A DNA stretch of 50,941 nt, from assembly GCA_017940465.1 (NCBI GenBank), contig JAGAYN010000028.1, positions 1-50,941 on the forward strand, in the 5' to 3' direction. Source of the stretch: Bacteroidales bacterium. GTDB lineage: Bacteria; Bacteroidota; Bacteroidia; Bacteroidales; P3. Position numbers and translations under genes: made by a program. A model generated the notes under the pieces. It did not search any database. It had not been told where the DNA came from and saw nothing but the letters and a program-made list of their open reading frames with translations. Shown piece by piece: positions 23,747 through 32,298 of the stretch. Numbering within the stretch: position 1 is the first letter of the stretch; each line of letters opens with the position of its first letter.

Positions 23747-24693
23747 TTCAGTACCTCTATCATTTTGTCCGCCAGGACGGCGGCGAGTTTGTATTTCGAT
23801 TCCACCGTCCAGCCCGCCACGTGGGGGGTGAAGACAACGTTGAACGTTGAACGCTGAATCCTGAGCAAGGTCTCGTTGGCAGCCATGCTGTCGGTCTGCA
23901 TGTTCTCGTACTCAAGCACATCCAGCCCAGCGCCGCGCACTTTGCCGCTCTCCAGCCCGTCGGCCAGGGCCTCGGTGTCCACCACGGCTCCACGCGAGGT
24001 GTTGAGGATGAAGAAAGGCTTCCTCATGGCAGCCACGAAACCGGCGTCGAGGTAATGGCGGGTCTCATCGGTCAGGGGGACGTGGAACGAGACCACGTCG
24101 GCCTCCTGCTGCAGCTGTTCCAGCGTGTCCAGCCGCTCCACATGTTCCAGGTTGCCAAGCCCCGCCTGCCTGTCCAGATACTTGTCGTACCAGACCACGC
24201 GGCAGCCGAATCCTGCAAGTCGCCTGGCAAAGGCCCGGCCCATGTTGCCGAACCCGATGATGCCCACGGTGAGGCTTCCAAGCTCCAAGCCGCGGTTCTC
24301 CTCGCGCTGCCACAGCCCGCTGCGCACCTCCGCATCGGCACGTGGGATATGGTTGAGCAAGGCCAGCAGGAGGCCCACCGTGTGCTCGCCCACGGCGTCA
24401 CGGTTGCCCTCGGGACTGTTCAGGCAGCGTATGCCACGGGCCTCGGCGTAGTCCACGTCGATGGTCTCCATCCCCGCCCCTACCCTGCCGATGCAGCGCA
24501 GCGAGGGGCAGGCGTCAATGAAGGGGCGGTCGACCACCACCTTGCTGCGCACCACCAAGCCGTCACAGCCCTGCGCGGCACGGAGGAGGCCACGGTAGTC
24601 GTGGTCAGGCTCCACACTGACGTTGAAGCCCGCCTCGCGCAGACGTTGCTCGAGGACGGGATGGGTGCGGTCAGAGATGAGGATGCGGGTCAT
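23743..24693 (-). CDS. D-isomer 2-hydroxyacid dehydrogenase (SerA-like)
   Basis: A 316-residue NAD-dependent enzyme. The nucleotide-binding GFGNMG lies at 147-152, with catalytic Arg234 (NTSRGAVVD), Glu in VLEYEN (261-263) and His291 (PHVAGWT). It is closest in style to short 3-phosphoglycerate dehydrogenases without an ACT domain, so serine synthesis is plausible, but other 2-hydroxyacids cannot be excluded. It overlaps both neighbours by 4 bp. Confidence 0.88.
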   Translation of the reverse strand: MTRILISDRTHPVLEQRLREAGFNVSVEPDHDYRGLLRAAQGCDGLVVRSKVVVDRPFIDACPSLRCIGRVGAGMETIDVDYAEARGIRCLNSPEGNRDAVGEHTVGLLLALLNHIPRADAEVRSGLWQREENRGLELGSLTVGIIGFGNMGRAFARRLAGFGCRVVWYDKYLDRQAGLGNLEHVERLDTLEQLQQEADVVSFHVPLTDETRHYLDAGFVAAMRKPFFILNTSRGAVVDTEALADGLESGKVRGAGLDVLEYENMQTDSMAANETLLRIQRSTFNVVFTPHVAGWTVESKYKLAAVLADKMIEVLK

Positions 24694-25583
24694 GGCTGGA
24701 TGGGGATTGGCAGGATTGAACGGTTGCGTGCGGCGAAGATGCCGATGCCGCCACTGATGTTGGAGTGGATCTGCACCGGTTCGGAGAAGAGGCTCTCGAA
24801 GGGGTCGTCGTCGTAGAGATAGGTGGTGCGCTCGTAGAGATAGCGGTCGCGCGAGAGGGAGGTCACCTCAAGGAGGTACTGTGTGTTCCTGTAGTAGGTG
24901 GCAATCTTGAGTTCCACCTCGTGGCTCCGGCCGGCGATATTGTCGTCCGGGAAAGCCAGCAGTTGGACATTGTCCCCGTCGCCATCCGGGGAATCGGGGC
25001 TCTCCAGGATGTAGGCGAGGTCTATCCCGTCGTTGATAAGGTAGTCGCCGCAGGAGAAATTGCAGTACTGGTAATCCTGCGCACCGTCCGTGCGGATACG
25101 GATGAAGTAGTAATTATCCTCGTTGGCGGGGTCGTGCAAGGTGAAGCGGATGGCGTAGACAGGATTGTCGGCTGTGGAGGAGGGGTGCTCCAGCATGCGG
25201 AGGTCGGTGATATCCACCGCGCCCGGCACCATCGTGGAGGCCGACACGGCAGGCTTCCCCGGCACCTGGACAGAGAGTTCCAACCGGTCGCCTGCCTGCG
25301 GACGGTAGGGATGGGTATAGTCCCCGCTGGAGGTCATGACGGCCGCGCCGGGCAGCGGCTGGCCATTGACGCGCAGCGCAACGTCGGCGTTGTCGATGGT
25401 GCGGAACCGATCCATGGAAAGAAAGAAGCGGCTGAAGGTGAGGCGGAGACCGATCGTGGTGTCAGGCTCCACACACGACATCACCACCACACGAGGTTCC
25501 ACATCCTCAAAGTCATACTCGAGGTCCTTGACGCATCCCGTAACCAGCAGGGCGGAAGCCAATATAATGAGCAGTCTTTTCAT
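24690..25583 (-). CDS. DUF4249 outer-membrane lipoprotein
   Basis: The 297-residue lipoprotein (Cys 17 in LVTGC) has the DUF4249 layout: N-terminal VVVMSCVEPD, a carboxypeptidase-like beta domain and C-terminal YLYERTTYLYDDDPFESLFSEPVQIHSNISGGIGIFAA. These proteins are regularly encoded directly after a TonB receptor of the type at 25594-28044 and are thought to assist it at the outer membrane. Gap to the receptor gene is 10 bp. Confidence 0.9.
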   Translation of the reverse strand: MKRLLIILASALLVTGCVKDLEYDFEDVEPRVVVMSCVEPDTTIGLRLTFSRFFLSMDRFRTIDNADVALRVNGQPLPGAAVMTSSGDYTHPYRPQAGDRLELSVQVPGKPAVSASTMVPGAVDITDLRMLEHPSSTADNPVYAIRFTLHDPANEDNYYFIRIRTDGAQDYQYCNFSCGDYLINDGIDLAYILESPDSPDGDGDNVQLLAFPDDNIAGRSHEVELKIATYYRNTQYLLEVTSLSRDRYLYERTTYLYDDDPFESLFSEPVQIHSNISGGIGIFAARNRSILPIPIQP

Positions 25584-25593
25584 AATCCCGGAA

Positions 25594-28044
25594 CTAAAAC
25601 CTGTATATATACGACACCGAAGGAATGACAGGGAAGAGCGACATCTGGCGCAGCACAGGGGCGCCGCCGTTCCAGCTCTCCTTGTAGCCCTTGTATATGA
25701 TGAACGGATTCTGGCGGTTGTAGAGGTTGTAGACGCTGATGTTCCACGTGCGTGTGCCGTGTTTCTTGCGCCGGTGGAAGTTCACGCTGACGTCCATGCG
25801 GTGGTAGGCAGGCAGGCGGAAGTTGTTGCGCGACTCCACATAGCCGTATTCGTCAGTGGAAATGTAGTCCGCAACCCACTGGCTTTCAGTCTGTCCCTCG
25901 AATTCCTGCAGGGCCAGCGTGGCAGTGTTGCCCGTGGCGAAGACCCAGGTGAGGCCGCAATCAAAGCGCTCGCTGGGGCGGTACTGGAGGGTGACCGAGA
26001 TGTCGTGTATGCGGTCGTACTTGGCCGGGAACTCACGCCCCTCGTTGAGCTGGGGGAAGGTGCGGAGGGTGCGGCTGAGGGTGTAGCCCACCCAGCCGGT
26101 GATCTGGCCGAACGATTTCTGCGCCAGCAACTCCACCCCATAGGCGCGCCCGTCGCCCAGGCAGACCTTACTCTCCCAACCCGTGCTGGAACCGAAGAAG
26201 GAACTGCCGGGGAGGTACTCCATCAGGTTGTGCATCCACTTGTAATATCCCTCCACCGAGAAGTCGATCCCCTTCCACGTGTATACCACGCCGGCCGCCA
26301 CCTGGTGGCTCCCCATGGGCGGTATGCGCCTGGTGACAGGCACCCACAGGTCGGTCGGGAGGCTGACATTGGAGGTGGAGAGCAGGTGGAGGTACTGCGT
26401 CATGTAGGCATATCCCGCCTTGAACGAGAGGTCGTCGGTGAGCATGAAGCGGCCGCTGAAGCGGGGCTGCACGGAGGGGTAGAACTTGCCGGAGACCAGG
26501 AAACCCGACAGCGCCACGCCCGCATTGACCTTCAGGGCGTCGGCGATGCTCCAGTCGTCCTCGCCGTAGAGGGTGAACTCCTGGGCATGCACGTGGCTCT
26601 CGCCCATGGTGGTGTCCACCGGATCCGGACGGTAGTCGTCTTCCCTGATGTCTATCTTGGCACCGTACACCTCCGGCACAAAGAGATGGTTGGTGACGGC
26701 GCCGCCGAACCTGACGGTATGCTCGGGGCGCGGCTGGTAGTCGAAGTCGGCCCGCAGACCGAAGTCGTGGATACCGGAACGGAAGCTCATCTCGCCCTCG
26801 CTGTATCCCGAGCCTTCCGGCGAGCTGTACTCCTCCTCGAACCCCAGGGAGAGGCGGTTGCGGTAGCGCGTATAGGAGGCGGTGACGTTGAGGAAGAGTT
26901 GGGGATTGAGCACGTAGTTCCAGCGCAGCGAGGCGGCAATGTTGCCCCACCCGTAGCGCATGCGGATGTAGTCCCGATAGGAATAGCCGCCGGAGTAGTT
27001 GTAGTCGTCGCGCGTCTTGGCACGGAGGTAGAGGGCATCGTTGCCGCCATAGAACGAGGCGTAGAGGCGGCTGCGGTCGCTCACCTTGTGGGTCACCTTG
27101 GCATTGAGGTCGTAGAAATAGTAGCCCCCCATGGCATAGCCCTCGCCCATGCCCGCGTTGCTGGCAGCCATGATGAAGGGCTGCAGCAGGAGGTCCAGGT
27201 AGGTGCGCCGCAGCGAGAGGCTCATCGTGGTGCGTTCCTTCACGATCGGCCCCTCGATGCTGAACTTGGCTGCAATGGCCCCGATGGAGGCCGAGCCGTG
27301 CCACTCGCGGTCGTTGCCGTTGTTGGTGGTGATATCCAGCACGCTCGAGATGCGGCCCGAGAAGCGGGCGGGGAACGAGCCCTTGTAGAGCGTCACGTTC
27401 TTGATGGCGTCGCTGTTGAAGGCCGAGAAGAAGCCCCCCAGGTGATTGACGTTGTACAGCGGCACCCCGTCCAGCAGGAACAGGTTCTCGTCCGGCCCGC
27501 CGCCGCGCACATAGATGCCGCTCGTGCCCTCCGTCCCGCTCTGCACGCCGGGCAGCAGCTGGATGGCTTTCAGCACGTCGGCCTCGCCGAAAAGGACAGG
27601 CACCAGCCTGATCTGCTCCACCGGCACCTCGATGGCCGACATCTGGCTCGTCTGCGGGCTCGAGATGCGCTCGGCCGTGACGGTCACCTCGTCCAGCTCC
27701 ACGGCGGGCTCGAGGCGGATGTTGAGCGAGGCGTCGGACGAAAGGTCGAGGGTGTGCTGCTGGGCTGTGTAGCCTGTGTAGCTGATGCGCAGCTGTGCCG
27801 AGGCGACGCCAGGGGTGAGCGAGTAGCGCCCGTGGGCGTTGCTGACGGTGCCGCGACCCGTGGCCGTCTCCAGGATGGTGGCGCCGATGAGGGTCTCGCC
27901 GGTGCGCGCGTCGGTCACCGTGCCGCTCACCGTCTGCGCACCCGCCGGAACGATGCCCAGCCACAGCGCCAGCAGCACGCCCAACGCCACGCATCCTCCG
28001 CGTATCTTCCTGCCATCCAATAGGGGTCTTCCAGGTCTGTTCAT
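25594..28044 (-). CDS. TonB-dependent receptor with carboxypeptidase-like domain
   Basis: The 816-residue outer-membrane transporter has a signal peptide. A CarboxypepD_reg domain follows (VSGTVTDARTGETLIGATIL), then a plug domain (LLPGVQSGTEGTSGIYVRGGGPDENLFLLDGVPLYN) and a 22-strand-type barrel ending in an aromatic residue (SVSYIYRF). It lacks the SusC features and has a DUF4249 partner rather than SusD. The substrate cannot be told. It heads a coupled operon ending in lspA, with a promoter at 28159-28188 and three phased repeats just before its start. Confidence 0.92.
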   Translation of the reverse strand: MNRPGRPLLDGRKIRGGCVALGVLLALWLGIVPAGAQTVSGTVTDARTGETLIGATILETATGRGTVSNAHGRYSLTPGVASAQLRISYTGYTAQQHTLDLSSDASLNIRLEPAVELDEVTVTAERISSPQTSQMSAIEVPVEQIRLVPVLFGEADVLKAIQLLPGVQSGTEGTSGIYVRGGGPDENLFLLDGVPLYNVNHLGGFFSAFNSDAIKNVTLYKGSFPARFSGRISSVLDITTNNGNDREWHGSASIGAIAAKFSIEGPIVKERTTMSLSLRRTYLDLLLQPFIMAASNAGMGEGYAMGGYYFYDLNAKVTHKVSDRSRLYASFYGGNDALYLRAKTRDDYNYSGGYSYRDYIRMRYGWGNIAASLRWNYVLNPQLFLNVTASYTRYRNRLSLGFEEEYSSPEGSGYSEGEMSFRSGIHDFGLRADFDYQPRPEHTVRFGGAVTNHLFVPEVYGAKIDIREDDYRPDPVDTTMGESHVHAQEFTLYGEDDWSIADALKVNAGVALSGFLVSGKFYPSVQPRFSGRFMLTDDLSFKAGYAYMTQYLHLLSTSNVSLPTDLWVPVTRRIPPMGSHQVAAGVVYTWKGIDFSVEGYYKWMHNLMEYLPGSSFFGSSTGWESKVCLGDGRAYGVELLAQKSFGQITGWVGYTLSRTLRTFPQLNEGREFPAKYDRIHDISVTLQYRPSERFDCGLTWVFATGNTATLALQEFEGQTESQWVADYISTDEYGYVESRNNFRLPAYHRMDVSVNFHRRKKHGTRTWNISVYNLYNRQNPFIIYKGYKESWNGGAPVLRQMSLFPVIPSVSYIYRF

Positions 28045-28045
28045 T

Positions 28046-28074
28046 AACTGTTAATTAACTGTTCTATAACTGTT
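28046..28074 (-). repeat. Three AACTGTT repeats at 11-bp period
   Basis: AACTGTT begins at 28046, 28057 and 28068, exactly 11 bp apart, 2 bp upstream of the receptor start codon. In the mRNA (AACAGUU three times) they would lie where a ribosome binds. Confidence 0.8.
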
Positions 28075-28158
28075 CTTTAACCCACCCCCTGCTTTTGCCT
28101 GTGATTTCCAGCGCTTTCCGACGGACGAAAGACAGCGTCCGTACATGCGTCGGAAATG

Positions 28159-28188
28159 CAAAGATAGGACTTTTTTCCGGATTGTGCA
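28159..28188 (-). promoter_or_regulatory. Promoter of the TonB receptor operon
   Basis: On the minus strand TTG (28186-28188), a 19-bp spacer and TATCTTTG (28159-28166). The leader to the ATG at 28044 is about 105 nt. Confidence 0.8.
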
Positions 28189-28232
28189 AGAGAAAAATTC
28201 TTCATGGCAGCAAAGGTTTGTAGGTCATGGAG

Positions 28233-29198
28233 TTAGTTTTTCACCGCCTCGTCCTCCTCGTCGTACTGTCGCTCGATGGTGCGGCGGCGGTTGCGCTTTT
28301 TCGGGGCTTGGTGGGCGCGGATGGTCTCGCCGGCCACGATGCCGGTGGGGACGGCGATGATGGAGTAGCCCAGAAGCATCACGATGACGGCCAGGAAGCG
28401 GCCCGCCGCCGTGACCGGCGTCACGTCGCCGTAGCCCACCGTGGTGATGGTCACCACCGCCCAGTAGATGCCCGAAGGGATGCTCTTGAAGGCCGGGTTC
28501 TCGTTCCCCTCGATGGAGTACATCAGCGAGCCCAGTATCACGGCCGCCACCAGCATGAAGAGCATGAAGATGAATATCTTGATGGCGCTCGACCGCAGCG
28601 CGTCCAGTAGCCGGAAGGTCTCCTCCTGGAACCGCTGCAGCTTGAAAATGCGGAATATGCGCATCACCCTCAGCAACCGCAGCACCGTCAGCGCCTGCAT
28701 CGTCGGGAAGAAGAGGCTCAGGTAGGCCGGGAAGATGGAGAGGAAGTCGATGATGCCCCAGAACGAGAGCACGTAGCGCATCGGCTGCTTGAGGCAGTAG
28801 ATGCGGAGGTAGTACTCGAAGGTGAAGACGATGGTGAAGCCCCACTCGAGGGTCTTGAAGATGACGAAACTCCACGTGCGGTGCGCCCCGGAGGTCATGG
28901 TGGAGGTGGTGCCGGTGACGCTGTCCACCATCAGAAGGACGATGTTCAGCACGATGAGCACCAACAGCCACACGTCGAAGCGCTTGCCGGCGGGGGTGTC
29001 GGACTTGAAGATGATTTCGAAAATCTGCTTCCTCGTGAGCGAACGGTATTTGGTGGGCATCAGCCACTCGAACAGCATCTTGTGCATCACGCGGCCCACG
29101 GCGTCCACCAGCCGTCCGGCCTTGGCCTTCCAGTCCACCTGCGCCACCCTCCGGGCCACACTGGCGAAGAGCGCCTCCAATCTGTCAACTAACCTCAT
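28233..29198 (-). CDS. Voltage-gated-type potassium channel
   Basis: The 321-residue inner-membrane channel has six transmembrane helices. S4-like basic residues lie at every third position in LRLLRVMRIFRIFKLQRF (173-190), followed by a pore loop with the K+ filter TVGYGD (253-258). It has a short basic C-terminus without an RCK domain. An extra amphipathic N-terminal segment of about 70 residues precedes S1. Its start overlaps the end of the M16 peptidase gene by 14 bp. Confidence 0.92.
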   Translation of the reverse strand: MRLVDRLEALFASVARRVAQVDWKAKAGRLVDAVGRVMHKMLFEWLMPTKYRSLTRKQIFEIIFKSDTPAGKRFDVWLLVLIVLNIVLLMVDSVTGTTSTMTSGAHRTWSFVIFKTLEWGFTIVFTFEYYLRIYCLKQPMRYVLSFWGIIDFLSIFPAYLSLFFPTMQALTVLRLLRVMRIFRIFKLQRFQEETFRLLDALRSSAIKIFIFMLFMLVAAVILGSLMYSIEGNENPAFKSIPSGIYWAVVTITTVGYGDVTPVTAAGRFLAVIVMLLGYSIIAVPTGIVAGETIRAHQAPKKRNRRRTIERQYDEEDEAVKN

Positions 29199-30444
29199 GG
29201 CTGATAATCAGTATGTTTTCACGTTCCGGAGAGAATATCCGCCGTGCGGCGCAGTGCAGTTGCTGCGCATCCACACGGCCGTAGAGCGTCGGCTCGGCAT
29301 TGACCCACTCGGTGCAGCCCAGCCACGTGTTGTAGCACAGCGCGAAGGCGCGGTCGGAAGCCTTGTACTGCGTGTAGGCATACGTCACCTCGTACTTGCC
29401 CTGCACTTTCTTCAACTCGGCCTCCTCCACCTCCTGCCCGGCCAACGCGTAGGCCTCGCGGCGGAGGGCCTCCACCACCTCCCCGGCATCCACCCCCTCG
29501 CGCAGATTGGCATGGAGCAGCATCAGGCCGGGGCCCGAATCGCCCGTGATGCAGGCATCGGCCATCGAGACCAGGCGGCCCGGGCGCACAAGGCGGTCGT
29601 ACAGGCGGCTCGACCGGCCGTTGCCCAGCAGGTCGGAGACGAGGTCGCAGGCACGGAAGTCGGGGTCGAAGCGGTCGCACATGGGCCACGCCATGTACAC
29701 GGCATCGTTCGGCACCGCCCGCTCCACCTTCATGCAGCGCGCCTGCGTCTGCACCGGCTCGGCGGCATACAGGCGCTCGGCGGCATAGGGGCGGTCGCCC
29801 CTCCAGCGGCTGCTGCCGCAATGCCACGCCTCCTCCGCCAATTTAATCATCGCCTCATGCTTCATCGGTGCCGCAATGGCCAGTATCGCATTGTCGGCGC
29901 GGTAGAAGCGGCGGTGGAAGTCGGTGACGTCCTCCAGCGTCGCCTCGCCCACGTGCCGGATATCGGCCCCGATGGTAGGCCAGCGGTAAGGGTGCACCCG
30001 GTAGCACAACGGACGCAACATCAGCCACACATCGCCGTAGGGGCGGTTCATGTAGCGCTGGTTGTACTCCTCCGTCACCACATGCTGCTGCACCTCCAGC
30101 GCCTTCTGCGTCAGGTTCAGGCCCTCCATGCGGTCGGCCTCCAGCATCAGCGCCGTGGACAGCCCCTCGGCCGGCAGGGTGATATAGTAGTTCGTGTGGT
30201 CGTTGTTGGTCGAGGCGTTGTTCTCCCCTCCCAGTTCCGACACCACGGCGTCGAAGTCCGGCACATGCTCCGTGCCGCCGAACATCAGGTGCTCGAACAG
30301 GTGCGCGAAGCCGGTCCGCGACGGGTCCTCATCGCGCGCACCCACGTTGTACAGGAGGTTCACCGTGGCCAGCGGCGTGTCCCACGCCTCGTGGGTCACC
30401 ACCGCCAAACCGTTGTCCAGTATATACTTCTCGTATTCTACCAT
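29185..30444 (-). CDS. M16 family zinc metallopeptidase
   Basis: The 419-residue protease of the pitrilysin family carries the inverted zinc motif HLFEH (48-52) and a downstream Glu in the VVTEEYNQRYMNRPYGD region. The second non-catalytic M16 repeat lies in the C-terminal half. I chose ATG 30444 (MVEYEKYILDNGL) because the promoter -7 box at 30461-30468 lies inside the longer reading. No signal peptide, so it is probably cytosolic. Confidence 0.92.
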   Translation of the reverse strand: MVEYEKYILDNGLAVVTHEAWDTPLATVNLLYNVGARDEDPSRTGFAHLFEHLMFGGTEHVPDFDAVVSELGGENNASTNNDHTNYYITLPAEGLSTALMLEADRMEGLNLTQKALEVQQHVVTEEYNQRYMNRPYGDVWLMLRPLCYRVHPYRWPTIGADIRHVGEATLEDVTDFHRRFYRADNAILAIAAPMKHEAMIKLAEEAWHCGSSRWRGDRPYAAERLYAAEPVQTQARCMKVERAVPNDAVYMAWPMCDRFDPDFRACDLVSDLLGNGRSSRLYDRLVRPGRLVSMADACITGDSGPGLMLLHANLREGVDAGEVVEALRREAYALAGQEVEEAELKKVQGKYEVTYAYTQYKASDRAFALCYNTWLGCTEWVNAEPTLYGRVDAQQLHCAARRIFSPERENILIISHEVS

Positions 30445-30460
30445 AATCCAAATCAGCCTG

Positions 30461-30490
30461 CAAAGATACACACAAAAACCGACACGGCAA
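30461..30490 (-). promoter_or_regulatory. Promoter of the M16 peptidase-K+ channel pair
   Basis: On the minus strand TTG (30488-30490), a 19-bp spacer and TATCTTTG (30461-30468), 16 bp before the chosen start codon. Confidence 0.8.
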
Positions 30491-30521
30491 AATTTATTTG
30501 CTCCGGGATGTTTTTTCATAA

Positions 30522-30582
30522 CGGCGAACTACACGCCAATGCCACGGCTACGCCAAGTTCGCGTTATTGGAATCATTCGCCG
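30522..30582. repeat. Palindromic intergenic element C
   Basis: CGGCGAA...CCAAT (30522-30540) and ATTGG...TTCGCCG (30566-30582) form imperfect inverted arms, ending in the same CGGCGAA as element B. It lies downstream of the flavodoxin-family gene ending at 30696 and upstream of the M16 promoter. The rest of 30583-30695 shows nothing I can name. Confidence 0.55.
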
Positions 30583-30695
30583 CGCGAACCATCCCGCAGG
30601 CAAATTGCTCACGCACGTAGCCAACCCGCCCCGTGGCGAGTGGTGAAGGAAAAGCGCCCGGCTCCAGCCAAAACCGATACGCTCACGGCCTTATC

Positions 30696-31316
30696 CTAAC
30701 GGATAAAGTTGGTGAAGGTGATTTCCTCCTGCTCTGGAAGGCCGCCACGCTCGCGCTCGGCGGCAATGGCGCGGATAAGGAAAGCCATGTTGCGGGCCAG
30801 GATGCGCATGCACTGCACACCCTCCTCGTCGCGCAGCACGTCCTCGCGCGAGAAGCCATGCACCATGTTCCAGTAGCGACTGCTGGCGACAGGCATCTCG
30901 CTGATGGTGAAGTACTTGTTCATGGCGTCGAAGGTGGCAGTGGTGCCCGCTCGACGGGCGGAGACCACGGCGGCGCCCACCTTCATGCGCTTGCTGAAGT
31001 GGGTGGAGTAGAACAGGCGGTCGAGGAACGACGTCATGGTGCCCGCCATGCCGGCATAGTAGACCGGCGAGCCGATGACCAGCCCGTCGGCCTGCTCGAA
31101 GAGCGGCGCCACGCGGTTCACCTCGTCGTCGAACACGCAGCGCCCCAGCTCGGAGCACTTGCCGCAGGCTATGCAGCCGTGGATGTCCTTGTGGCCGACG
31201 TGCACCATTTGCGTGTCGATGCCTTCCGCATTCAGCGTCTCGGCCACCACCTCGAGGGCCGTCTGTGTGCAGCCACCCTTGCCGTGGGGGCTGCCGTTGA
31301 TGAGTAGTACGTTCAT
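30696..31316 (-). CDS. Iron-sulfur flavoprotein-like NAD(P)H-dependent reductase
   Basis: The 206-residue protein has a flavodoxin-like fold with FMN loop NGSPHGKGGCTQTAL and GSPVYYAGMAG. The insert CIACGKCSELGRC supplies Cys typical of iron-sulfur flavoproteins. It probably reduces quinones or other small electrophiles. It follows another flavodoxin gene by 21 bp on the same strand. Confidence 0.87.
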   Translation of the reverse strand: MNVLLINGSPHGKGGCTQTALEVVAETLNAEGIDTQMVHVGHKDIHGCIACGKCSELGRCVFDDEVNRVAPLFEQADGLVIGSPVYYAGMAGTMTSFLDRLFYSTHFSKRMKVGAAVVSARRAGTTATFDAMNKYFTISEMPVASSRYWNMVHGFSREDVLRDEEGVQCMRILARNMAFLIRAIAAERERGGLPEQEEITFTNFIR

Positions 31317-31337
31317 TGGTTTATTTTTTTACTTTCT

Positions 31338-31844
31338 TCATTTCACCACGCTTTTAATCCACTTCTCCACCTTGGCCTTGCCGGTGCGCACCTCGTGGCC
31401 GTAGATGGCGAAGCCGGGCTGCACCTTGGCCTTGGGGAAGGCCTGCTTCACGTCGCTGACGCAGGAGGCCAGGCCGCTGCCCTCGTGGGTGGTGAAGGGG
31501 ATGACGGTCTTGCCGTCGAGGTCGATGTCCTTGAAGAGAGTGAACATCACCTGCGGGTAGGTGCCCCACCAGACGGGGCCGCCGATGAAGACCGTGTCGT
31601 ACTGCGAGAGGTCGGGCGCCGCACCCTCGTAGGGCGGCAACTCGCCACGGTTGGCCTCCTGCTTGGCCAACTCGATGAGCGGCGTATAGGCCATGCCGTC
31701 GTACTTGTGGGTTACAATCTCATACTGCGCGGCGCCGGTGAGTTCGGTGATGTAGTCGGCCACAATCTTGGTGTTGCCGACCTCGATGTTGCCCACGCTG
31801 TAGTTGTCGCCCGCGTGGGAGAAGAAAATCACGATTGCATTCAT
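31338..31844 (-). CDS. Flavodoxin
   Basis: The 168-residue FMN-binding electron carrier has IVIFFSHAGDNYSVGN at the phosphate loop, GGPVWWGTYPQVMFTL around the flavin, and FTTHEGSGL. It lies 4 bp after a short remnant of an SDR gene, which sits between the promoter (31973-32003) and this start, so the flavodoxin probably took over a former SDR promoter. Confidence 0.88.
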   Translation of the reverse strand: MNAIVIFFSHAGDNYSVGNIEVGNTKIVADYITELTGAAQYEIVTHKYDGMAYTPLIELAKQEANRGELPPYEGAAPDLSQYDTVFIGGPVWWGTYPQVMFTLFKDIDLDGKTVIPFTTHEGSGLASCVSDVKQAFPKAKVQPGFAIYGHEVRTGKAKVEKWIKSVVK

Positions 31845-31848
31845 TTTT

Positions 31849-31956
31849 CTATTGGTTGATTGTTTTACTGTTGGTTAGATGCTTGCCCACACTCACGCGC
31901 CGCGCAATGGCCTCGCCAATGCTCCCGGCCCCCATCAAAACAGATACTTTCTTCAC
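31849..31956 (-). pseudogene. SDR dehydrogenase N-terminal remnant
   Basis: From a GTG at 31956, 35 codons read KKVSVLMGAGSIGEAIARRV..., the first strand and glycine-rich NAD(P) loop (GAGSIG) of a short-chain dehydrogenase. It then runs off into unrelated residues to a stop 4 bp before the flavodoxin start. About 90% of the enzyme is gone. It could still be translated as a leader peptide. Confidence 0.85.
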
Positions 31957-31972
31957 TGATTAAATATTTTTG

Positions 31973-32003
31973 CAAAAGTACGAATTGTTTTCGATATAGC
32001 CAA
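31973..32003 (-). promoter_or_regulatory. Promoter of the SDR remnant-flavodoxin operon
   Basis: On the minus strand TTG (32001-32003), a 20-bp spacer and TACTTTTG (31973-31980), 16 bp before the remnant's GTG. Confidence 0.85.
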
Positions 32004-32141
32004 AAAAACTCCTTGTCCAGCCTCTTTTTTCTCTTAAAAAATTGCGTTTCTTATTGGAACCTACCCACACCCCGACACCATGCCCCACCCGGAGTGCCAT
32101 CTGCAACCGGCATCCAGCCATCGGCCACAGAAAAAAATATG

Positions 32142-32170
32142 TTCCGAATCGGAAATTTTGGCTATCTTTG
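32142..32170 (+). promoter_or_regulatory. Promoter and palindromic operator of the membrane protein gene
   Basis: TATCTTTG (32163-32170) is a good -7 box. Just upstream, where the -33 element would sit, is the palindrome TTCCGAATCGGAA (32142-32154). A repressor or activator dimer bound there would control the promoter. Confidence 0.6.
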
Positions 32171-32225
32171 CATGTGCATGGAACACAGGCCGGAAACGTT
32201 CGCAACCGACTGGATTCAAGGCCTA

Positions 32226-32242
32226 TGCACGCAATGCGTGCA
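32226..32242. promoter_or_regulatory. Perfect palindrome in 5' leader
   Basis: TGCACGCAATGCGTGCA is an exact 8-bp inverted repeat around one base, 57 bp before the start codon at 32299. It could be a DNA operator or a hairpin in the leader. Apart from this, the promoters and the first palindrome, I see nothing in 31957-32298. Confidence 0.6.
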
Positions 32243-32298
32243 GACGCGGCAATGGCGCGGAAATCATACAGGAAACCTACAATAACAAAGCAAAAAAC

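Noticed and set aside
25336-28023. Long open frame of 895 codons on the plus strand, opposite the TonB receptor
   Set aside because: Its composition is the low-complexity mirror of a GC-rich coding strand; the minus-strand frame encodes a complete TonB receptor with signal peptide and plug.
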